From: Muribaculaceae bacterium
GTDB taxonomy: Bacteria > Bacteroidota > Bacteroidia > Bacteroidales > Muribaculaceae
NCBI GenBank assembly: GCA_910573745.1
Contig: CAJSYI010000012.1
Location: 1 to 64,000, forward strand
Length of the DNA: 64,000 nucleotides
Direction: 5' to 3'
The number at the start of each line of letters is the position of its first letter. The first letter of the stretch is position 1. The notes beneath the pieces are model-generated. The model saw only the letters and a program-made list of their open reading frames with translations. It was not told the DNA's origin and did no database searches. Positions 52,933 through 61,455 of the stretch are shown here, piece after piece. The position numbers were made by a program, and so were the translations under genes.

Positions 52933-54459
52933 ATGGCAACTAACAACGCAGAAATAGACGATAAGAAATACATTGACCAACTTCTGGCTAATGGAGAACG
53001 AGTTACCCTTGAATGTAAAAAAGCCAGAAAGGATGTGCCACATTCGTTGTGGGAAACTTATTCCGCTTTTGCCAATACTGATGGCGGAATAATTCTTCTT
53101 GGTGTCGACGAGAATTTGAAGGAAAAGGACATATCCAAACGCTTCACTGTCATCGGCGTTGAAGATGCCGCAAAAATACGCACGGATATTTGGAACACAC
53201 TTAACAGCCGCGAAAAGGTAAGCACCAGCTTGCTTAGAGACGAAGACATCAATACCCTTTCATACGACGGCAAGGATGTTGTCGTTATTCATGTGCCACG
53301 TGCCACTTATGAAGAACGTCCGGTATATATCAACAACAATATTATGCGTGGCACTTACCGACGTCGACATGAGGGAGATTATCATTGTCCTGAACCAGTT
53401 ATAAGGATGATGTTGCGAGATGCCTGTGATGACGGTAATGACCGTATGTTTCTCGAACATTATACGATGGATGACATAGATATTCCGACACTTGAAGCAT
53501 ATCGCAATATGTTCCGTGTCGCAAATCTTGAACACGTATGGAACGGATTGGACCACAAAGAATTCCTAAAACAACTTGGAGGTTACACCGTTAACCGCGT
53601 CTCTGGAAAGGAAGGGCTTACGATGGCTGGTCTGCTGATGTTTGGCAAAGGTTTGCCGGTGCGAGAGCGGTTTGATAACCTCCGCATGGATTATATAGAC
53701 AAGTCCAATCTTGTTGGAGACCAGCGATATAGCGACCGTCTGACCTATGACGGCACATGGGAGAACAACATATTCAACTTTCTGCGATTGGTGTTGCCTC
53801 GACTTACCCGTGACCTACCACGTCCCTTCAAGATGAACGGCATTGTCCGTGAAGATGATACACCGCAGAAGAAAGCTGTGCGTGAAGCCTTTACCAACAT
53901 GATTATCCATGCCGACATGATGATAGGCAGCGGACTTCTTCGAGTTGAAAAATATGATGACAGGTTTGTGCTCACAAATCCCGGACTGCTTAAACTTCCG
54001 CTTGAGCAGATTTATGCCGGAGGAGAGTCCAAAGCCCGCAACCAGCGGATGCAGCACATGCTCCGTATGATTGGATACGGCGAGAACCTCGGTTCCGGTT
54101 TCCCTCTCATTCTCAACGCATGGCAGGAAAAGCACTGGTTGGAGCCGCAGCTCATTGAACAGTCTGAGCTGATGCAGGTTAAACTTGAACTGAAGATAGT
54201 TAGTGCCGAGAATCATACTGCCCCACAAAGAGGGCAGAAAGAGGGGCAGAAAGAGGGGCAGAAAGAATTGTCTCCACGCCAATTGGAGATAATCCATCTA
54301 TTGGAGAATACCCCCGATGCGACCATGCCAGAGATAGCGGAAGTCATGGCAATTACATACCGTACAGTCCGTAGGGATATGGAGTATCTTCAAAAATCTG
54401 GAATTATATCGCGTGAAGGTGGACGCAAAGAAGGTAGATGGATTATAAATAAATTTTAA
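52933..54459 (+). CDS. AlbA_2 (Schlafen-like) ATPase, intact
   Basis: 508 residues: AlbA_2 domain (VTLECKKARKDVPHSLWETYSAFANTDGGIILLGV split over residues 25-60), a middle domain, ATP-binding core (VREAFTNMIIHADMM, LTNPGLLKLPLEQI, YGENLGSGFPLI), a linker with three GQKE units (12-base repeats at about 54235-54270) and a C-terminal winged helix (TMPEIAEVMAITYRTVRRDMEYLQKSGIISREGG). A -7-like TAATTTTG at 52921-52928 precedes it. It is cargo of the mobilizable element and a paralogue of the defence-island ATPases. Confidence 0.82.
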   Translation: MATNNAEIDDKKYIDQLLANGERVTLECKKARKDVPHSLWETYSAFANTDGGIILLGVDENLKEKDISKRFTVIGVEDAAKIRTDIWNTLNSREKVSTSLLRDEDINTLSYDGKDVVVIHVPRATYEERPVYINNNIMRGTYRRRHEGDYHCPEPVIRMMLRDACDDGNDRMFLEHYTMDDIDIPTLEAYRNMFRVANLEHVWNGLDHKEFLKQLGGYTVNRVSGKEGLTMAGLLMFGKGLPVRERFDNLRMDYIDKSNLVGDQRYSDRLTYDGTWENNIFNFLRLVLPRLTRDLPRPFKMNGIVREDDTPQKKAVREAFTNMIIHADMMIGSGLLRVEKYDDRFVLTNPGLLKLPLEQIYAGGESKARNQRMQHMLRMIGYGENLGSGFPLILNAWQEKHWLEPQLIEQSELMQVKLELKIVSAENHTAPQRGQKEGQKEGQKELSPRQLEIIHLLENTPDATMPEIAEVMAITYRTVRRDMEYLQKSGIISREGGRKEGRWIINKF

Positions 54460-54725
54460 TCCTTCATTCTGCCATTTTCATTTTCTATGCCTTATGGCGC
54501 ATACGATGCGTCACGCCCAGTAAGCGGTATAAAACTTTCTGAAACGTTTTTTTGGGGGGTATATTATAGGGCTTCGTTATGAATGGCTTGTAGTTTGTTA
54601 GATCGGTGAACACTTGGCGACTGGCGGTTGTTTGATATGCTGAATGTCGCTATGACGAAAATTTCAGTAAATCGGCATAGCTATTGGCATTCATATTCAT
54701 CAACCCGTTAAACACCACCCCGCCA

Positions 54726-55853
54726 ATGCCAAATCATACGACCCTACGCGATGTTGTGCCAATATTGGAAGATTTGAGGCAGCTTACGAAAGTTCCGCTG
54801 GTAGCCAAACAGGATACAATTTTGTACAAGCGAATTGCCGAGGCCACCAGTAAACTTTGCTCTATTGACATCGAAAATGCTATCATCGAATCTCACGCCT
54901 CCGGAGAAATCGGAAAGGTGCAAGCTAACCAGACCAGAAATTACTGTGCTGAGATTGCGACAAGAATAGATACATTCCAGAATGTATTTTATAAATTGGA
55001 CAAAGAACGTAAAAATAAATCCAAGGCAGACATGATAGACGGCTACGAAAGCAACCACTTCCTTAAAGAAGTGGAGATGTTCTATATCTGTGCAGCTCAT
55101 TATGAGTACGCGCTAAAGGCTTGTCACAAAATCCCGGTGCCTGACGACTGGACGATAGATAAATACAAACAGGAAATCGAGCAATTCCACATGTCCGAAA
55201 CCCGTGAAGGATGGCTTGAAAAGAAACGGGAGTTCCTTAAGAAATTGCAGGAAAGTGTTGAATATGATGAATTTCTGTTGAAGCCATCATTCGATGTGTA
55301 CCATGAGTTGCGAAGTGTCTGTCGTAGAATTTTCTTCACGGTGGAGCGATACTTTCCGCCATGTGAAATTCGGTTACATCCGAAATGTAGGGAAACTTTT
55401 ATTCAAAAGATGCAGGTTCCCAATGGTAGTTATCCGGCACCTGAACAACCTGTAAAACAGAATCAGACAAATACGAAATCATGCCGCCAATGGGAAGAAG
55501 ATCTGTTCCCTATGATACTTGTTTCGGAGTTATACGAAGTTTGTTCTGATGTTTTCGACAGCACCGAGACTCAGTTCCATTCATCACTCAATCTCCACGA
55601 CAAACATGAACCCATAAAGATACGCCCCAAGCAGAAAATCAAGGCTTGCTATCTCATATCGAAATTATACGAAATTGTTCCGGCCAAGCATAAAGCGGCG
55701 TGGCATGAGGATATTCTCGCTCATCTTGATATTCAGTGGAGCTACTACGAAAAGAAGTATTGTCATCCACGCGGCGATGATGCCAGCGTGTCAAGCAGAG
55801 AATATGCTGATGAGATTGACAGAATCCTCAAAAATCACAAAAAGCGAGCATGA
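54726..55853 (+). CDS. Unknown protein of the mobilizable element
   Basis: 375 residues from the ATG at 54726 (a TTG at 54684 would add 14). All-helical, cysteine-poor, highly charged; YESNHFLKEVEMFYICAAHYEYALKAC and FDVYHELRSVCRRIFFTVERYF stand out. No family recognised. A relic of the same gene start lies at 25565-25595, so the gene marks this element type. A terminator follows. Confidence 0.6.
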   Translation: MPNHTTLRDVVPILEDLRQLTKVPLVAKQDTILYKRIAEATSKLCSIDIENAIIESHASGEIGKVQANQTRNYCAEIATRIDTFQNVFYKLDKERKNKSKADMIDGYESNHFLKEVEMFYICAAHYEYALKACHKIPVPDDWTIDKYKQEIEQFHMSETREGWLEKKREFLKKLQESVEYDEFLLKPSFDVYHELRSVCRRIFFTVERYFPPCEIRLHPKCRETFIQKMQVPNGSYPAPEQPVKQNQTNTKSCRQWEEDLFPMILVSELYEVCSDVFDSTETQFHSSLNLHDKHEPIKIRPKQKIKACYLISKLYEIVPAKHKAAWHEDILAHLDIQWSYYEKKYCHPRGDDASVSSREYADEIDRILKNHKKRA

Positions 55854-55929
55854 GAGTCCGTGCAACTTAAAGATACCACTCGCGCACCACTTTCACCACT
55901 TGAAATTCCACTTTTGAGACCTTATGATG

Positions 55930-55962
55930 CTACCCGTTAGAGCTTGATACTCTGACGGGTAG
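55930..55962 (+). terminator. Hairpin terminator
   Basis: CTACCCGT-TAGAG pairs with CTCT-GACGGGTAG around a seven-base loop, followed by TCTTGTT. It lies 77 bases after the 375-residue gene. Confidence 0.65.
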
Positions 55963-56091
55963 TCTTGTTATATCCATAGTCATACACCACATACACGCCA
56001 CTCATGACCGGCAGTAATTTTGCAGTGTCCGGGAGTTACTCGGATGCGCTCTACAAGAGGGCGGTACGTACAACTCTAAACAACACTGCGT

Positions 56092-56421
56092 ATGACAAAA
56101 GACCAGTTACTCAAACTCCCTCTCTGGCAGTACACCGGAGAACAATTTTTAGAATTACTTGACTCTCATTTTGTCAAGACCACGACCGCACCCGAAAACG
56201 TGACCTCTGACGAAAATATTGCCACCACTGCAAAGCGTTGGCTCGTTTATGGAATCAACGGACTCTGCGAACTTCTCCAGTGCAGTAAGGCTACCGCACA
56301 CCGCATCAAGAATAGTGGTGTAATCAAAGATGCCATTACACAATCAGGCAGAAAAATCGTCATAGACGCCCAGAAAGCACTCGACCTTATGCAGGCTTAT
56401 AAGGAAGGAGGTGAAAAATGA
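56092..56421 (+). CDS. DUF3853 excisionase-like protein
   Basis: 109 residues. LVYGINGLCELLQCSKATAHRIKNSGVI...RKIVIDAQKALDLM is the MerR/Xis-like winged helix of the DUF3853 family found in Bacteroidetes mobilizable elements. Likely an excision or regulatory factor. It overlaps the next gene by four bases. Confidence 0.8.
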   Translation: MTKDQLLKLPLWQYTGEQFLELLDSHFVKTTTAPENVTSDENIATTAKRWLVYGINGLCELLQCSKATAHRIKNSGVIKDAITQSGRKIVIDAQKALDLMQAYKEGGEK

Positions 56422-57461
56422 GCGATGTAAAGCAAGACATCCTCCGACTTTGGGAGGAGAAGCAGTTGCGAATCACCGATGAGATTCAGACTGCGCCGGA
56501 GGTGCTGTACGCCAACGGCAGCGTTATCGGTACGCTCGGCAACTTCTCGGCATCAACCGGAAAGGCAAAGAGTAAAAAGACTTTCAATGTCGCTGCCATT
56601 GTCGGTGCTTCGCTCGTTAACGGCAAGGTTCTTGGCTATACCGCCGAGTTTCCTGATGACAAGCGCACAATCCTCTACTTCGACACCGAGCAAAGTCCGT
56701 ATCATTGTCAGAAGGTCATGGAGCGCGCCCTGCGACTTGCGAAACTACCGACCGATACACATCCGGAGCACTTGAAGTTTGCCGCTCTGCGCCAGCTTAC
56801 ACCTTCGTTGCGCCTTGAAGTCATAGAACAGGCGATAATCAACACTCCGGGTGTCGGGCTTGTAATCATCGATGGTGTGCGCGACCTGATGTATGACATC
56901 AACTGCGCCAAGGAGTCCACCGACCTTATCGGCAAGCTGATGGAATGGACTGACAAATTCCAGATACATATCCACACGGTTCTGCATCTCAACAAGAGCG
57001 ACGATAATGCCCGTGGTCATGTAGGCACAGAACTCAACAACAAGGCTGAGACTGTGCTACAGATAAGCCGCAGCAAAACCGATGATACTGTGTCGGAGGT
57101 ATGCGCCGCCATGATACGCGCCGCCGAGTTTGACCCGTTTGCCTTCCGTGTGAACGACTACGGTCTGCCGGAGATAGCCAGCGGGTATGTGTTCACCGAA
57201 CCGGGCAAGAAAGCCAGAGATCCGTATCCCTACAAGGAGCTGACGGAAGAACAGCACCGCGAGGCGTTGGCATTAGTTTTCGCCAACGGCCCGATAAAAG
57301 GTTGCCGTAACTTTGAGGCTGCATTGAAAGCCGGATATGCCGCCTGCGGTCATTCCTATTCCAACAATAAGGTCAAGGGTTTAAAGACCTTTCTTGACAA
57401 CAAAGGCATGATTCGCTACGAGAACCGCGGGTATATCTACAATCCGGATTTCTACTATTGA
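56418..57461 (+). CDS. RepA-like AAA ATPase
   Basis: 347 residues. A RecA-fold ATPase of the AAA_25/RepA type: STGKAKSKKTFNVAAIVG replaces the usual P-loop, TILYFDTEQS, GLVIIDGVRDLMYDIN (Walker B) and HTVLHLNKSDDNARGHVG. The C-terminal part is a winged helix (YSNNKVKGLKTFLDNKGMI). Likely the replicative helicase or loader of the excised element, working with the primase downstream. Confidence 0.78.
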   Translation: MSDVKQDILRLWEEKQLRITDEIQTAPEVLYANGSVIGTLGNFSASTGKAKSKKTFNVAAIVGASLVNGKVLGYTAEFPDDKRTILYFDTEQSPYHCQKVMERALRLAKLPTDTHPEHLKFAALRQLTPSLRLEVIEQAIINTPGVGLVIIDGVRDLMYDINCAKESTDLIGKLMEWTDKFQIHIHTVLHLNKSDDNARGHVGTELNNKAETVLQISRSKTDDTVSEVCAAMIRAAEFDPFAFRVNDYGLPEIASGYVFTEPGKKARDPYPYKELTEEQHREALALVFANGPIKGCRNFEAALKAGYAACGHSYSNNKVKGLKTFLDNKGMIRYENRGYIYNPDFYY

Positions 57462-57547
57462 AAACCACAATTCTGGTTTGGTTTAGCAAAGGGCATATAT
57501 AATAGAACCTGAACCACGAACCAGCTCACCCAAACATTTTAGAACTC

Positions 57548-58426
57548 ATGATAAAAGAGATTAAATCAATCCCTTTAGCCACCTTCTTGTCTCAACTCGG
57601 ACATGAACCGACGGCGAGAAAAGGAACGAGGCTATGGTATAAGTCGCCATTGCGACAGGAACAGACACCGTCGTTCAAGGTCGAGACCACGCTCAACTGC
57701 TGGTATGACTTCGGGCTTGGCAGAGGCGGCAACATCATCGACTTGGCAACCGAGTTGTATCAGTCAACCGACCTGCGTTATCTCATGCGTTGCATCGCTG
57801 ACAGTTGTCCGGTGCTATCGGTGCAGACAGTCGCTTCCTCTTATCCCCATCGACACTCTGCGCCGAGTATGGAGCGGTTTGAGGTCGTGCCACTGGAACA
57901 CCGCGCACTTGTCGCATACCTCCAAGAGCGTGGCATTCCGGCACACATCGCCAGGGCGAAATGCAAAGAGGCGCATTACAGCGTCAACGGCAGATTTTAT
58001 TTTGCCGTGGCATTCGAGAATATCAGTGGCGGCCGGGAACTGCGCAACCGCTATTTCAAAGGTTGCCGGGGATGTAAGGACATCTCATATCTGCCGTGGG
58101 TGAGAGATGGTCCGTCAACAGAGTGTGCCGTGTTCGAGGGGTTTATTGATTATCTCTCCGCACTCACACTCGGTATAATCAGCGGAGCCGACGCAATCAT
58201 ACTCAACTCGGTTGTCAATGTCAACAAGGTTATGCCTTATCTCAAAGATTACATAACAATCAACTGCTATCTTGACAACGACACTGCCGGACGAACAGCA
58301 CTCACCGAGTTGACAGCCATATATGGCTCAACAGTAATTGACCGCTCCATACTATATTCCGAGTTCAACGACTTGAATGAGTATCTAACAAATCAAAGTT
58401 TCATAAAAAAACACACTTTACAATGA
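57548..58426 (+). CDS. CHC2-type DNA primase
   Basis: 292 residues. The N-terminal part has WYKSPLRQEQTPSFKV and NCWYDFGLGRGGNIIDLA, the zinc-binding-domain pattern of DnaG-like primases although with few Cys; the C-terminal Toprim-like region has CAVFEGFIDYLSAL and DNDTAGRTAL. Makes primers for element replication. Overlaps the DUF3408 gene by four bases. Confidence 0.85.
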   Translation: MIKEIKSIPLATFLSQLGHEPTARKGTRLWYKSPLRQEQTPSFKVETTLNCWYDFGLGRGGNIIDLATELYQSTDLRYLMRCIADSCPVLSVQTVASSYPHRHSAPSMERFEVVPLEHRALVAYLQERGIPAHIARAKCKEAHYSVNGRFYFAVAFENISGGRELRNRYFKGCRGCKDISYLPWVRDGPSTECAVFEGFIDYLSALTLGIISGADAIILNSVVNVNKVMPYLKDYITINCYLDNDTAGRTALTELTAIYGSTVIDRSILYSEFNDLNEYLTNQSFIKKHTLQ

Positions 58427-58920
58427 AAACAAATAAATCTACCGCATCCAAGTCAACCGAGTTGCCCGATGCAACCGAATCCAAAGTATCAACCATCAAA
58501 CCACAAATTATTATGCAACCGGATAATTCAATCAACTCAACTACCCCTATCAATGCTGTAAACAGCGACAACGCTGTCAACAGCACCACTCCTGCCAACA
58601 CAGATAATCTGTTTGATAACGAACAGACGGCAACCGAGGCAACAGCCACAGCCGCCACAACCGAGCCACCTAAACAACAGCGTATCGGCAAGCAACAGCG
58701 CAAGTCGGATTTCGCAGACTTCAAGGCTGCCTATCTTTCACCGGCAAAGTTAGAGAAGCGTCACCCTGTCAACATCGAGGACAGTGTGTGGGCGAAGCTG
58801 GAACGCATCGCCCGTATCCTCGGTGACCGTGACACCAGCGTCGGCAGCTACATCAACGCCATTCTTTCGGGGCACCTCGAACTCTATGCCGACGACATCG
58901 AAGTCTGGCGCAAACTCTGA
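58423..58920 (+). CDS. DUF3408 protein
   Basis: 165 residues. The first 75 are a low-complexity Thr/Asn/Ala-rich segment; the C-terminal 80 (FADFKAAYLSPAKLEKRHPVNI...LARILGDRDTSVGSYINAIL) match the DUF3408 family of Bacteroidetes conjugative and mobilizable elements, a ribbon-helix-helix-like domain. Possibly assists mobilization. Confidence 0.78.
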   Translation: MKTNKSTASKSTELPDATESKVSTIKPQIIMQPDNSINSTTPINAVNSDNAVNSTTPANTDNLFDNEQTATEATATAATTEPPKQQRIGKQQRKSDFADFKAAYLSPAKLEKRHPVNIEDSVWAKLERIARILGDRDTSVGSYINAILSGHLELYADDIEVWRKL

Positions 58921-59095
58921 GATGATAATGTCGGGATACCACTGCACCCGGTACACCGTGGGGCAGCTTCCCGATGAACGTAGTGAATTGGGAAGGCAAG
59001 GATATGTTTCGGGATTTCTTTTTCTCCGAAAACGATTCCCAAAACTGCGCAGTATAAGCCGCTCTTTGCCTCCCCAATCCACATAAACCACAACA

Positions 59096-59491
59096 ATGTC
59101 TACTATGAGTAAATCAACTGTCAGAAAGGGCGGTCGTCCCTCTAAACCGACCGATGAGAAGCGCACCCATGTGGTGACAATCAAACTGAACGATGCCGAA
59201 TACTCCGACCTTCTTGAGCGGTCAAAAACCGCCGGAGTAAAGATGGCGGAGTATGTCAGACACGGCGCGTTCCGGCTCACGATTGTCAGCCGCCTGAGTG
59301 AGATTGAAAAGGAGATTGCCAAAGGAATACTAAATCTAAGTTCCGATTTCAATCAGGCAATGACCTGCTTTCATCAGCTCAAACTTCGCAGCGCGGCCAA
59401 TAAATTAGCCGCCGTTGTCGATAAGATGTTTGACATTCTCAAAAAATTGAGACCCAATAAAGATACCGATTATGTTTGCAAGAATACTTAA
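59096..59491 (+). CDS. MobC-like mobilization protein
   Basis: 131 residues (a second Met three codons in is possible). THVVTIKLNDAEYSDLLERSKTAGVKMAEYVRHGAF is a ribbon-helix-helix of the relaxosome MobC/MbpA type. Binds oriT and helps the relaxase. It overlaps the relaxase gene by 20 bases. Confidence 0.8.
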   Translation: MSTMSKSTVRKGGRPSKPTDEKRTHVVTIKLNDAEYSDLLERSKTAGVKMAEYVRHGAFRLTIVSRLSEIEKEIAKGILNLSSDFNQAMTCFHQLKLRSAANKLAAVVDKMFDILKKLRPNKDTDYVCKNT

Positions 59492-60425
59492 AAGCGGCAC
59501 GTTTCACGATGTCGTGGGGTATGTGACGCGCCAGTTCCACGACCCCGAAGAATATACGCCGGACACATGGCGCATCATCGGAAGCGAAAATATTTTCACT
59601 ACCGACTATGCGAAAATGGTGCAGTCGTTTGAAGCGATACATGGATTTATGCCCGGCAAGGAGAATCCGGCAGGACATATTTCCATCAGTTTTGACAACG
59701 CTGACGCGCCTCGTATGACCGATGAATTCATGGCTCAGCTTGCCAAAGAGCATATGGAAGGTATGGGAATCAAGAACACCCAGTTTCTTGTCGTGCGCCA
59801 TCTGGAAACCGGACATCCGCATTTCCACATCGTCTATAATCGTGTGAATATGTCAGGCAAGGCAGTCGACGAGCGCAATAATTTCAGGCGTAGCGACCGT
59901 GTTGTAAAGGCCATCAAGGACAAATACGGACTCACATACTCGCCGCTGAAACAGAAATACGAGGACAGAATTCCGGTATTCAAGGAGCGGATCAGTCAGG
60001 CGATTTATGGCTGTAAGTCGTGGGATGAGTTCTCGCGCCGCCTCGCCTGTGCAGGAATTGAGGTAAAATTTCATGACGACCACAACACAGGCAAACACAT
60101 AGGGGTGAAATTTACAGACGGCGATATAACGGTCAACGGGTCTAAAATCGACCGTGCTTTCACATATCGCCGCTTGAACAACCTCTTTGAGTTTAACCGC
60201 AGACAGGGATTTGAGCAATCAGACTCAATCCAGCAGAAACCGAAAGTAACGGTCGAATATGTACCGTCGCAAAAGCCATCTCTTGTGGAGGACGTTCTGG
60301 GCGCAACCATCGGAGCGGTCGGAAACCTGTTCACACTCGGCCCCGGTTATGACCCACAGGAGGAAGAATTTGCCAGAAACATGAGAAAGAAAAAGAAGAA
60401 ACCAGCCATCAAACACAGCCACTGA
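59472..60425 (+). CDS. mobB: MOBP-type relaxase
   Basis: 317 residues. The metal-binding motif is HPHFHIVYNRV (His115, His117, His119), with an N-terminal MFARILKSGTFHDVVGYVTR; the catalytic Tyr is probably Tyr17 or Tyr28. Nicks oriT so the element can use another element's conjugation machinery. At 317 residues it is the small Bacteroidetes form without a helicase domain. Confidence 0.85.
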   Translation: MFARILKSGTFHDVVGYVTRQFHDPEEYTPDTWRIIGSENIFTTDYAKMVQSFEAIHGFMPGKENPAGHISISFDNADAPRMTDEFMAQLAKEHMEGMGIKNTQFLVVRHLETGHPHFHIVYNRVNMSGKAVDERNNFRRSDRVVKAIKDKYGLTYSPLKQKYEDRIPVFKERISQAIYGCKSWDEFSRRLACAGIEVKFHDDHNTGKHIGVKFTDGDITVNGSKIDRAFTYRRLNNLFEFNRRQGFEQSDSIQQKPKVTVEYVPSQKPSLVEDVLGATIGAVGNLFTLGPGYDPQEEEFARNMRKKKKKPAIKHSH

Positions 60426-60427
60426 AT

Positions 60428-61168
60428 ATGTCAAAGCTATATGATGACGTCAAGAAACAAGGTGAGCAGATTGACGACCTGCAAAAGACAGTTACCAACC
60501 ATGGCACTCGCATCGAGACCCTCGAAACAAAAGCGAAGGCAACGCCGCCACAAGCAGTCAATCAAGGGCCGATAACGGTGAAATTGCCCGACAACATAGC
60601 GACCAATGAAAGCGTCGGCAAACTGCTTGATGAGAAACTATCAGAAACCTCAACCGACGGCAAACTCAAAAAAGTCATGGAGCAACTGCCGGGTAGCCTG
60701 TCGAAAGGAGTTGCGGATGTACTGTCCGACAATTTGGGTGACAAGGTCAAGGACGCTCTTTATGAAGGATTCCGCAGGGAGTTTGCGGATGAGCGAAGAA
60801 AGCTCTATGACGTGGTGAACGACATGCGCTACAAAGCCCAGTCGATAATTTGGGGGCAATGGTGGCGTGCTACCCCACATTGGGTCTATACCATCTTTGC
60901 GGTTCTACTTCTCGCCGCCGGAGGTTTCGGTTATGGATTCTTCTATCAGCTCAACGAAAACTCAAAGCTAAAAGATGTAGAATGGCTCTACCGATACGAA
61001 AGGCTCTGGTGGGAAGACAAGCAGCAGGAAGATTTACTGCGACGAGAAAAAATCTTTGCTGTCGGCACACAACATGAGCAGGATTCAATTAAGAACCGCA
61101 TCCGCCAGCTTGAAAAATCCCGACGCATAGAAGAAACCTTCCTCTATTTCAACCCGACGGAGAAATAG
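60428..61168 (+). CDS. Membrane-anchored mobilization accessory protein
   Basis: 246 residues: an N-terminal coiled coil (GEQIDDLQKTVTNHGTRIETLE), a long helical part, one transmembrane helix (VYTIFAVLLLAAGGFGYGFFY, about 160-180) and a charged C-terminal coil. Two bases after the relaxase gene, so co-translated. Role inferred: linking the relaxosome to the membrane. Confidence 0.6.
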   Translation: MSKLYDDVKKQGEQIDDLQKTVTNHGTRIETLETKAKATPPQAVNQGPITVKLPDNIATNESVGKLLDEKLSETSTDGKLKKVMEQLPGSLSKGVADVLSDNLGDKVKDALYEGFRREFADERRKLYDVVNDMRYKAQSIIWGQWWRATPHWVYTIFAVLLLAAGGFGYGFFYQLNENSKLKDVEWLYRYERLWWEDKQQEDLLRREKIFAVGTQHEQDSIKNRIRQLEKSRRIEETFLYFNPTEK

Positions 61169-61183
61169 CATTACTCTAATCGT

Positions 61184-61225
61184 AAGACAGGCAACCCCAA
61201 CATTTCTGCCGAGGTTGCCTGTCTT
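61184..61225. terminator. Bidirectional terminator
   Basis: AAGACAGGCAACC and GGTTGCCTGTCTT are exact complements (13 bp) around a 16-base loop. It separates the plus-strand mobilization genes from the minus-strand lipoprotein and receptor. Confidence 0.8.
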
Positions 61226-61250
61226 TGTCTATTGTATGATTAAGCTGATA

Positions 61251-61439
61251 TTATTTGAACTTGTATAGAAAGAGCGTATCCGCACGTGCAGCATCTGATC
61301 GTTGCAGCCCTTTAATTTGGGCATCAGACATTCCTGCTTGACGATATGGTTCATATCCTCGTGTTGTAACAATAACTTTTTTCTCTAAGCTACAAGAGCA
61401 AAAAGCCATCAATGTTATTAGTAGTAATAAAATTCTCAT
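61251..61439 (-). CDS. Small lipoprotein
   Basis: 62 residues from the ATG at 61437-61439. Hydrophobic signal MRILLLLITLMAFCSC ending in a lipobox-like FCSC, then a polar tail. Seventeen bases after the receptor stop, so probably co-transcribed. Unknown role. Confidence 0.6.
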   Translation of the reverse strand: MRILLLLITLMAFCSCSLEKKVIVTTRGYEPYRQAGMSDAQIKGLQRSDAARADTLFLYKFK

Positions 61440-61455
61440 AAATCTTATTTTAATG

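Larger units (their letters stand above)
51245..61226. mobile_element. Integrative mobilizable element
   Basis: Begins at the tRNA-derived att site, followed by a tyrosine recombinase, an AlbA_2 ATPase, DUF3853, RepA-like ATPase, primase, DUF3408, MobC-like, relaxase and a membrane protein, then a terminator at 61184-61225. This is the gene set of Bacteroidetes mobilizable elements (NBU-like), which lack their own conjugation pore. No second tRNA-type att is seen to the right in the window, so the right boundary is open. Confidence 0.7.
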
